Assembly: GCA_049965455.1 (NCBI GenBank)
Contig: JBMFWH010000004.1
Coordinates: forward strand, 1 to 59,105
From: JAVRLB01 sp049965455
GTDB taxonomy: Archaea > Thermoplasmatota > Thermoplasmata > Thermoplasmatales > ARK-15
Length of the DNA stretch: 59,105 nucleotides
Reading direction: 5' to 3'
A model generated the notes under the pieces. That model made no database searches, was not told the DNA's origin, and worked only from the letters and a program-made list of their open reading frames with translations. A program made the translations under genes and the position numbers. How positions within the stretch are numbered: the stretch's first letter is position 1; each line of letters starts with the position of its first letter. Shown piece by piece: positions 1 to 6,903 of this stretch.

Positions 1-8
1 TGTTCAAA

Positions 9-785
9 ATGATAACTTTAGATAATGTATCCATTAGCTATGGAAAGAGTATTGTAATAAAAAATCTTAATGCAAAAATTGAGGACGGTTCTAAATGGTT
101 CATTATAGGGCCAAATGGGTCTGGTAAGTCCACATTCCTAAAATCATTGATAGGACTAGTGAATTATAAGGGTACTATAAAAATAAACGGTAGTGATTTA
201 AGATCAGTTAAGAAGATTAATACCAGTACTAATGTAAAAGAGGCGGTGAATATTTCAAGTTATCTGACAGTTTCTGAGTTTATTAAGTTCCATACTGAAA
301 TTAGGGGGTATGAGTATTCTAAAGCTATAAATATGTTAGAGGAACTAAAAATGTCGGAAATTCTGCATTTTAAAATTGGCAAGTTATCCACAGGGCAAGA
401 AAAAATGGCATATAATATAGCAGCAATTGCTACAAACTCAGATCTTGTAATTCTGGATGAACCTTTTGAAACTGTTGATCCTTGGAGAGTAGAGATACTT
501 TCTAATATTATTAAAGAGAACGTAAAATCATATATTATAGTAAGTCATATAATTGACAATTTATCTATATCAAAAATTTTTAATGATACTCTTTTGTTAA
601 TATTTTTTAGAGGTAATATATTTGGTCCAATCGGGAAAATTGAGGATTCAATAAACCTCTATGTAAAAATCGGATCTAGCAATAATAGTATTTTAAATTA
701 TGAGACCGATATGGGGGAAATATCAATTTTAAGAGATAAAGAAGAAGGTAGTGTCCCATTATATAAGATGGGTGATATATTATGA
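9..785 (+). CDS. ABC transporter ATP-binding protein (azole-peptide cluster)
   Basis: This is the ATPase of an ABC exporter, 258 residues. It shows Walker A GPNGSGKST (residues 34-42), a signature LSTGQ near 126, Walker B VILDEP near 148 and a switch His in IIVSHI near 178. About 70 residues follow the core and resemble the C-terminal tails of ABC-2 ATPases. The ATG at 9 is kept because the N-terminus has normal family spacing before Walker A. The stop overlaps the permease start by four bases (ATGA), so the two subunits are translationally coupled. With the next three genes it forms the export arm of an azole-peptide cluster. Export of the peptide product and self-immunity are inferred roles; the substrate cannot be read from sequence. 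No promoter is visible because the window begins eight bases upstream. Confidence 0.9.
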   Translation: MITLDNVSISYGKSIVIKNLNAKIEDGSKWFIIGPNGSGKSTFLKSLIGLVNYKGTIKINGSDLRSVKKINTSTNVKEAVNISSYLTVSEFIKFHTEIRGYEYSKAINMLEELKMSEILHFKIGKLSTGQEKMAYNIAAIATNSDLVILDEPFETVDPWRVEILSNIIKENVKSYIIVSHIIDNLSISKIFNDTLLLIFFRGNIFGPIGKIEDSINLYVKIGSSNNSILNYETDMGEISILRDKEEGSVPLYKMGDIL

Positions 786-1597
786 AAAGCATAGTCAGTC
801 AACTAACGAAACTTGAGTTCAAATCGATTTTTCGTAATAAACACAATATAATGTGGGGAATTGGGTACATTGTAATCTGGATTTTTATTTATAATTTTGC
901 ATTTCCTGCCCCTCCTCAGGGATATAAGGTAGAATATCTTGCTTCTTATGTTTCCTTTGTAGTATTGCTAGCTGGGAGTATAGCAGTAACCACTACTGCA
1001 TATAGGGTTGCAAATGATGCATTGCCACATATTTATTTATATAGAAGCACAAATGCTAGTTTATATGTCCTTATAATATCGATTCTAGTTCCGGTGTTTA
1101 TATTCGGGGTTATGATCTCTACCCTATCCTTCATTGTTGGATATTTAGTATTTGGATATTCATATGGCATATTTCCAGCTGTGAATATAACAATTCTTTT
1201 AATAGCCTTGATTGAAGTGACTTTTTTTTACATTTCTTTTGGTAGTTTTATCAGTTACATATTATTAAATTTAAAAAGTATAAAACTTATCAGATATATC
1301 ACAATGATTCCCCTGATTTTAGTTTTGGGCCTAATCCTAGGGTTACAGGTTACGAGATCACCTACTCTCGAACTATTATATATCTCTCCTTTTAACGCAA
1401 TATATTCTGCATTTGAATTATCGATAACTGGTTCTTCCAGTAAACTGTTTAATAACCTTGCAATCAAAAATTTTTACCTCTTACTATCTCCAATTTTGTG
1501 GGCAGTCATACTGCTAATATTATCCATTGTTTTTTACGGTATATATTACCTATCCTCTGCTAAAAATGAATTTAAGCTTGAAGATCTCTACGGGTAG
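782..1597 (+). CDS. ABC-2 type permease (azole-peptide cluster)
   Basis: A 271-residue integral membrane protein with about six hydrophobic segments. The first is near residues 25-42, a pair lies at 55-70 and 97-125, and the last is near 238-258. It has no recognisable soluble domain. The layout matches the membrane subunit of a two-gene ABC-2 exporter. It starts inside the stop of the ATPase gene and is followed 15 bases later by the SagB-like gene. The gene is strongly AT-rich, like the rest of this operon. Assignment as an exporter permease rests mainly on pairing with the ATPase and on topology, since sequence conservation in this family is weak. Confidence 0.8.
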   Translation: MKSIVSQLTKLEFKSIFRNKHNIMWGIGYIVIWIFIYNFAFPAPPQGYKVEYLASYVSFVVLLAGSIAVTTTAYRVANDALPHIYLYRSTNASLYVLIISILVPVFIFGVMISTLSFIVGYLVFGYSYGIFPAVNITILLIALIEVTFFYISFGSFISYILLNLKSIKLIRYITMIPLILVLGLILGLQVTRSPTLELLYISPFNAIYSAFELSITGSSSKLFNNLAIKNFYLLLSPILWAVILLILSIVFYGIYYLSSAKNEFKLEDLYG

Positions 1598-1612
1598 AAG
1601 GGGTGTAAAAAT

Positions 1613-2530
1613 ATGTTAATAACAAAAAAACAACAGATCTCTCTTTTAAATTTTAATGATTTAAATCCCATATCTTTAGATCGTGACACAAGAATAAATG
1701 AAGGATTATTGCCAATAAACATTAATGAATATCATAATAGATTTTTCAATAAATATGACATTGCGGAACTCTATCACGAAAACAGTAAATTATATCGGAG
1801 TACAGATAGTAATATTGCCTTATCTATTGCACAACTAAAGACTGACCCTGCTTTACTGAGCCAATATTTAATAACCCCAACATATGATACAATATATTCG
1901 ATTGACACCCATGGAATAGTACTAGATGGTAAGGATAAAAGCTTGCGAGATTGCATATTTGGCCGTAAATCAATAAGAAATTATACAGCCAAAGAAATAG
2001 AGGATAAAATATTATTTTCAATACTTAATCTATCTGCCGGGAAAACACGCGAAGAAAGTATTAAGTTTCATGATCAAATACAAAAAATCAGATTCAGGGC
2101 AATACCATCAGGTGGGGCACTATATCCCGTAGATATTTTTATACTATTAAAAAATGTTAGAAACATTGAAAATGGGATATACTGGTATAATCCAAACAAC
2201 TATATTTTGAATCTCCTAACCAAGGATCAAGATAGGATGGATATGCTGGATAAAGCCATGATTGATCAGAATATCTCAAGAGATTATTTTGCACTTTTTG
2301 TCCTTGTTGGAAACTTTTGGAGATCTAGAGTAAAATATGGCCCAAGAGCATATAGATTTGTTTTATTAGAGGCTGGTCATTTGGCTCAGAATATACTTTT
2401 ATCACATGTTTATTATGATCTTGGATCAGTGCCTTTGCAGGCATTTATCGATGATGAAGTTAGTAGAGCCTTATTGATAGATGGGGTGGATATTGCGCCC
2501 TTATATGTCATTGCAGGAGGTACCTATTAA
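1613..2530 (+). CDS. SagB-type FMN-dependent azoline oxidase (TOMM dehydrogenase)
   Basis: A nitroreductase-fold protein of 305 residues. Family marks are the FMN-contacting RKSIRNY (118-124), SGGALYP (166-172) and KYGPRAYRF (241-249) followed by LLEAGHLAQN (251-260). SagB enzymes oxidise peptide thiazolines or oxazolines to azoles using FMN. Established work on Bacillus homologues places a catalytic Lys-Tyr pair just before the RAYR motif, and K241-Y242 fits that position, so the enzyme is probably active. An SD-like AAGGGGTG lies just upstream of the ATG. The stop abuts the next ATG directly. Some 110 residues precede the oxidase core, typical of the SagB group rather than of simple nitroreductases. 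Confidence 0.88.
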   Translation: MLITKKQQISLLNFNDLNPISLDRDTRINEGLLPININEYHNRFFNKYDIAELYHENSKLYRSTDSNIALSIAQLKTDPALLSQYLITPTYDTIYSIDTHGIVLDGKDKSLRDCIFGRKSIRNYTAKEIEDKILFSILNLSAGKTREESIKFHDQIQKIRFRAIPSGGALYPVDIFILLKNVRNIENGIYWYNPNNYILNLLTKDQDRMDMLDKAMIDQNISRDYFALFVLVGNFWRSRVKYGPRAYRFVLLEAGHLAQNILLSHVYYDLGSVPLQAFIDDEVSRALLIDGVDIAPLYVIAGGTY

Positions 2531-3616
2531 ATGAAGTATGATAGCAAAAGCTTTTACGACAAGTATACCTTGAATGATAGTTTTTCGATCTTTTATATTT
2601 CAGATAATATTGTTGAGTTTAGATACGGTTTTTTGTCATATTATTCTATTACCTTGCAGGATCCATTGAATAGAGGGAGACTAAAGACTTTAATAGATAC
2701 GATCAAGAATAAATTGGCAATTGAGGAGATTTCGTCTAAATTTGAAGAAGATGAGTTCTTGGACTTGATAAATAAACTAGAATCTGCAAATATATTACTC
2801 ATAAATAGCAATACATCCACAATATTTGATAAGGTTTCAAGGTACATTCAACTGATCTCTGGAAAAACTTATTCGCCGCAAGAACTAAAAAATGCACTCA
2901 GTAAGAATATATATATATTAAACAATGGTGGATCGGGAGAGATCCTTAAAGAATTACTATTGCAACTAGGCTTTAATAATGTTTACCAATTTATGATAAC
3001 CCATAATAAAAATATGGATTCAAGCATAAACCTTACAACTATGAAAGAGAAACTTAAAGATGCTGATATTTTATTATGCATTCTTGATTATTTTGATCCT
3101 ATTCTCCCAAGGATAATAAATGAGTTTGCAATAGAAGAAAACAAGAAATGGGTTTTATCAGCTATTGATGGGATTAATATATTTATTGGCCCTACGTTCA
3201 TACCAAAAGAGACTGCTTGCTATGAATGCATGCAAAATAGGCTTATAGCAAATCAATCGGATTCAGAAATATTTAGTAGGGTATTACCAAATATTATGAA
3301 TGGAAACTGGATCTCTGGTAAAAATTTAATGCCGGTCACATATTCTTATTTAATGGCCTCTATAGCCGCTCAAGAAGCAATGAACTTATTGATTTTAAAT
3401 CAACCAATGCTGATTAACAGATTGCTAATTGTAAATACACAAAATTTTTCATTTTCTATTCAAAAAATACTAAAACTTCCGCGATGTAATGTTTGTGGAG
3501 CGAGAGTTTCTCCAAAACCAATATATCTCTCTATGAGTGAAATCCTTTCGCTCAATGAAAATACGGAATCTGCTTCTGAGCCCTTATTTTTAAAAATAAA
3601 TAAGAATGTGGAATAG
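2531..3616 (+). CDS. SagC-like cyclodehydratase partner / TOMM leader-binding protein (ThiF/E1-like)
   Basis: A 361-residue protein. Residues 1-95 look like the winged-helix RiPP recognition element that grips the precursor leader peptide. Residues 125-310 resemble the ATP-free ThiF/E1-like fold (GGSGEILKELLLQLGF, 133-148). Four cysteines, C230-x2-C233 and C319-x2-C322, match the structural zinc site of TOMM 'C' proteins. In known pathways this protein presents the precursor to the YcaO enzyme and activates it. The start abuts the SagB stop and the YcaO gene follows 13 bases later, so this is a split C and D system and not a fused one. Domain identity is a family-level reading. Which peptide it binds is unknown. 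Confidence 0.82.
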   Translation: MKYDSKSFYDKYTLNDSFSIFYISDNIVEFRYGFLSYYSITLQDPLNRGRLKTLIDTIKNKLAIEEISSKFEEDEFLDLINKLESANILLINSNTSTIFDKVSRYIQLISGKTYSPQELKNALSKNIYILNNGGSGEILKELLLQLGFNNVYQFMITHNKNMDSSINLTTMKEKLKDADILLCILDYFDPILPRIINEFAIEENKKWVLSAIDGINIFIGPTFIPKETACYECMQNRLIANQSDSEIFSRVLPNIMNGNWISGKNLMPVTYSYLMASIAAQEAMNLLILNQPMLINRLLIVNTQNFSFSIQKILKLPRCNVCGARVSPKPIYLSMSEILSLNENTESASEPLFLKINKNVE

Positions 3617-3629
3617 TGATTGAAGTAAT

Positions 3630-4919
3630 ATGATTGGGTATAGAGTTTTTAAAAGCCCACTTACGGATCAAATACTTAGTCTTTATGGCAACTATACTGG
3701 TATAGCTAAAAGTTTAGGAGCAAACAGTAATGAACTGCCATCATGTACCTATTCTGATATATCTATTGAAGAATGCAATCTTAATGCAATAATGCATACA
3801 AAACATAAAATAAACTTACGCCCCGCATCACTGGACAAAACTATCGAAAAAGCAATACTAAAAGGATTCTCTGAACTTGCGGAAAGGTACTGCCTATTTA
3901 TGTACCCATTTGCATACCCAGATATTCTAACAAAAGGTACATATAAGGGTATCGCACAAAATGGGATTCCACTATCCTTATCCTATGTTAATTTATGGGA
4001 TAACTCTAATAATAAATTTAAGAATTACTGGGCAGAAGGGGTAATATCAAGTTTAAAGTCAGATGATGAGATTATGTGGATTGAGGGGGAGTCAATTACT
4101 AAAAATATAAAAGTATACATCCCGGCACAAATCATTTTTTTAAGTACGAGCTCTTTATTCAATGAAAAATTGTACTGGCTTGGAACCAGCTCTGGAACTG
4201 CATCACACACAAATAGGAATGAGGCAATAATCTCTTCTGTCCTAGAACTTGTTGAGCGGGATAGTATAATGAAATATTTCTACACTAATATCACACCAAT
4301 AGAAGTATCTCCTTTTGGTGAGTCAAAAAAATTATTAAATGAAATTGGTGAAAGTAGATTGTTCAGGTTTTATTTTTTACCAAACGAATTCAAAATACCT
4401 GTCTTTGTTACAGTTTCGCTATCAAGAGATAAAAAGAAGCCTTATGCGGTATTTGGTTCAGGGTCAGGATTAAATCCAGATAGTGCGTTGAAAAAGTCAT
4501 TAATGGAGTCTTTACAAGGCATATCACTTGTAACATATTATACAATAGTAAATGATATCAAGAATAACAAAAAATTTCTGGATCTGGATTCTGGGCCAGT
4601 TTTATATGGAGACCCTAAAAACTCAGATTTTTTAGAGCAATATTTAACATCAACTTCACTTGATTTCGAAAGTGTGTTTGAGTACAATGAATATTCATTG
4701 TATGGTTTGGAAAACATCCTTGAAAGAGTTAAAAAAAATGATTATGATCTTTTTCTTTTTGATATAACCACGGAAGATATTAAAGAGGTGGGGTTAACTG
4801 TCATCAGAGCATATATTCCTCAATTGATCCCATTTTCTGTACCGGCATTGCCGCCAGTTTCACATCCTAAATTTGATGATGTGAAAAATATTACCCCCTT
4901 TGTCCATCCATTTCCATAA
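3630..4919 (+). CDS. YcaO-domain cyclodehydratase (SagD-like)
   Basis: A 429-residue YcaO protein. YcaO enzymes use ATP to phosphorylate backbone amides and cyclise Cys, Ser or Thr into azolines. Visible hallmarks are SELAER (81-86), the stretch from GTSSGTASH (185) to LELVERD (205-211), and a later ATP-site-like GSGSGLNPDSALKKSLMES segment near 280. The chain ends PFVHPFP. Azoline-forming YcaO proteins characteristically end in a proline-rich tail, so this favours heterocyclisation over thioamidation or the RimO-type role. SagB and SagC neighbours support the same reading. It is the last gene of the operon. No precursor-like ORF follows it. Confidence 0.9.
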   Translation: MIGYRVFKSPLTDQILSLYGNYTGIAKSLGANSNELPSCTYSDISIEECNLNAIMHTKHKINLRPASLDKTIEKAILKGFSELAERYCLFMYPFAYPDILTKGTYKGIAQNGIPLSLSYVNLWDNSNNKFKNYWAEGVISSLKSDDEIMWIEGESITKNIKVYIPAQIIFLSTSSLFNEKLYWLGTSSGTASHTNRNEAIISSVLELVERDSIMKYFYTNITPIEVSPFGESKKLLNEIGESRLFRFYFLPNEFKIPVFVTVSLSRDKKKPYAVFGSGSGLNPDSALKKSLMESLQGISLVTYYTIVNDIKNNKKFLDLDSGPVLYGDPKNSDFLEQYLTSTSLDFESVFEYNEYSLYGLENILERVKKNDYDLFLFDITTEDIKEVGLTVIRAYIPQLIPFSVPALPPVSHPKFDDVKNITPFVHPFP

Positions 4920-4930
4920 GACTTAGGTAA

Positions 4931-5151
4931 AAAAGGTATACTATTGTATATTATCCCATATATTTCAGCTTTTATCTTAAACTCAGGAGCTTATTTAGGA
5001 ATAAATTGAAATATTTTGGTGAATTCAACGAGGTTGTCAATTCTCCGTTGAAAATATTAAAAAGAGTATCAATTATCATACCACGCATATTTCAAAAACT
5101 ATTCAAATTAAAAGATCCAGATAAAACCTATATTTTCGGCAAAATAAAATA
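4931..5151 (+). pseudogene. Decayed C-terminal reading-frame tail, copy 1 of a dispersed element
   Basis: An open stretch of about 73 codons without a start codon ends at the TAA at 5149-5151. Its last 40 codons (ending FKLKDPDKTYIFGKIK) match two other tails in this window, on the minus strand at about 48450-48565 and 44490-44560. After each stop comes a similar TATCAA..GAAGA.TTGACA-type sequence. This looks like the 3' end of a mobile element or multi-copy gene left behind after deletion. I do not recognise the protein family. The rest of 4920-5237 holds only the promoter of the next gene. A TATA-like GTTTAATAAT lies at 5196-5205. Confidence 0.5.
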
Positions 5152-5237
5152 ATATTCACATATCAAGGATAGTTGACATGTCAGAAAACAAAAAAGTTTA
5201 ATAATTATAATGTAAATAAACAACAGAGGCGAAAAAT

Positions 5238-5711
5238 ATGGAAAGTATACAAGAGCTATTAGAAATGGCTATAAGGGCAGAGATAGATTCTGAGAAGATA
5301 TATTCAGATCTCTCAAAAATGGTTAAGAATTATCTATTAAAAGAGAAACTGGAATTTTTGGCGAAAGAGGAAAATGGGCATAAAAAGATGTTAGAGCACA
5401 TATTTAGTATCAAGTATCCTAACAAGGCGCCGGAGATACCGGAGAGCACGAAAGTACCACTGCCACATATCGTGATAAGAGAAAAAGAGCCCCTTTCAGA
5501 TATATTTAGTCAGGCAATGGACGCAGAAGAGAAAACATCCAGGTTTTATACGGATCTCTCAAAGAGACTGAAAGGAGAAGAATCCAATATCCTAAGCTAT
5601 ATGAGCAATGTAGAAATGTCACATTATTATCTATTAAAAAGTGAACGAGAACTATTATTAAATTTCGAAAACTATGATCAATATTCTGAAATGATGCATA
5701 TAGGGCCATAA
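5238..5711 (+). CDS. Ferritin-like diiron protein (rubrerythrin-like, no rubredoxin domain), paralogue 1
   Basis: A 157-residue four-helix protein. Diiron ligands can be placed as E15 (helix 1), E45-x2-H48 (helix 2), E97 or E98 (helix 3) and E126-x2-H129 (helix 4), the pattern of rubrerythrin/erythrin domains. There is no C-terminal rubredoxin CxxC. Such proteins usually act in the cytoplasm in peroxide reduction or iron handling; the exact role here is inferred. A TATA-like box at 5196-5205 puts transcription start near 5225, giving a short leader. The next gene is a close paralogue with near-identical N-terminal 20 residues, so the pair arose by duplication. Confidence 0.82.
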   Translation: MESIQELLEMAIRAEIDSEKIYSDLSKMVKNYLLKEKLEFLAKEENGHKKMLEHIFSIKYPNKAPEIPESTKVPLPHIVIREKEPLSDIFSQAMDAEEKTSRFYTDLSKRLKGEESNILSYMSNVEMSHYYLLKSERELLLNFENYDQYSEMMHIGP

Positions 5712-5791
5712 TATTTTATTTTTTAAATTATTTATTCATTTTTAGAAAACTATTTATTTTAAATGCTATTAATCTATTAGCAGGTGATATT

Positions 5792-6268
5792 ATGACTGAG
5801 ATTGAAGAGATGTTAGAAATGGCTATAAGGGCAGAGATAGATTCTGAGAAAATATATCTGCAGTTATCACAGATGGCTAAAAATAAATTATTGAAAGAGA
5901 AACTGGAATTTTTGGCAAAAGAGGAAAGCAAGCATAAGGAACTCTTAGAGAACATATTTTCCATAAAGTTTCAGGATAGAGAGCTGGAGATCCCACCTAG
6001 CACGAAAGTACCATTACCCCAGATAGAGATACACAAAAATGAGCCATTATATGATATATTAACGCAGGCTATGGATGCAGAAGAAAAAACTGCAATATTC
6101 TACCAGGATCTGTCTAAAAAACTAAAAGATGGCGAAGCTGCAAGCTTGATGCAATATTTAAGCTCGGTTGAAAGGTCACATTATTATCTGTTAGAAAGCG
6201 AGAAAGAGCTATTGATGCAGATGGAAAAATACAGTGGCAATTACAAATATTATAGCCTTAACCCTTAA
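5792..6268 (+). CDS. Ferritin-like diiron protein, paralogue 2
   Basis: A 158-residue homologue of the preceding gene. It keeps the same metal ligand pattern (E15, E45-x2-H48, DAEEKT helix 3, ERSH helix 4) and also lacks a rubredoxin domain. It has its own promoter: a sequence resembling TAGAAAACTATTTATTT lies about 45 bases before the ATG, with GGTGAT as ribosome binding site. Nearly the same promoter block precedes the dehydrogenase gene at 35970. Its stop region overlaps the 3' end of the convergent PHP gene by four bases. Retention of both copies with conserved ligands suggests both are functional. Confidence 0.82.
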   Translation: MTEIEEMLEMAIRAEIDSEKIYLQLSQMAKNKLLKEKLEFLAKEESKHKELLENIFSIKFQDRELEIPPSTKVPLPQIEIHKNEPLYDILTQAMDAEEKTAIFYQDLSKKLKDGEAASLMQYLSSVERSHYYLLESEKELLMQMEKYSGNYKYYSLNP

Positions 6269-6903
6269 ATTTTTTTAAAGCCCCTGTGAATCCATTCTTT
6301 CACAACTTTACCACTGTATTTTATCGTTCCTCTAATATTGCGGGAGTTACCACCTGCGTGATTTCCATTTTTTAATATACCTTCAATCGAAAGATCTTCA
6401 ATCTCCAAATACACCCTACCAAGCTCTTCCAGATAATGAGCATCGCTTCCTGCTGAAACAGGAAGATTCAGAGACCTGGCCAGAAGCTCTGATCGCCTGT
6501 TGTTTCCAGGCAAACATCTGCCATTCATGATCTCTATAACATCAAATTTGTTAGCCCTTACATTTTTCTCTTTTAACCCTGTAATGTACCTGTATGGGTG
6601 TACTGCAACTGCTATTCCACCACTTTCATGTATCTTTATAATAGTCTCTTCCACACTCATATCCTTCGGAATATTATCTTTTATCCACAATCCGATCACA
6701 TGACCACTTATGGTGGACACTTCAATGCCCGGGATAATCATAATCTCTTTTTCGTCCTTTACGTTTTCGTATGCACCAAAATTGTTATGATCGGTGATTG
6801 CGAATCCATCCAGCCCGATCTTTTTTGCGTACTTTACAAGATCTTTAGGTTCGGTAGAAGAATCTGGCGAATATTTAGAATGCACATGAAAATCTATCCT
6901 CAT
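6265..6903 (-). CDS. PHP-domain metal-dependent phosphoesterase
   Basis: A 212-residue PHP-domain protein. Metal-binding motifs are HVH at residues 6-8, ITDHNN near 36-41, the Glu of GIEVST near 59-64, AVHPYR near 98-103, and SAGSDAH near 151-157. PHP proteins hydrolyse phosphoesters such as histidinol phosphate or 3',5'-nucleotide bisphosphates; the short single-domain form does not identify the substrate. The start codon overlaps the stop of metG by four bases, so it is co-transcribed with and coupled to methionyl-tRNA synthetase. It converges with the second ferritin-like gene. Confidence 0.85.
   Translation of the reverse strand: MRIDFHVHSKYSPDSSTEPKDLVKYAKKIGLDGFAITDHNNFGAYENVKDEKEIMIIPGIEVSTISGHVIGLWIKDNIPKDMSVEETIIKIHESGGIAVAVHPYRYITGLKEKNVRANKFDVIEIMNGRCLPGNNRRSELLARSLNLPVSAGSDAHYLEELGRVYLEIEDLSIEGILKNGNHAGGNSRNIRGTIKYSGKVVKEWIHRGFKKI

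Noticed and set aside
4920..5237. Azole-peptide precursor after the YcaO gene
   Set aside because: No frame gives a start codon plus a Cys/Ser/Thr-rich core; the open frame here has almost no Cys and matches relic tails elsewhere.
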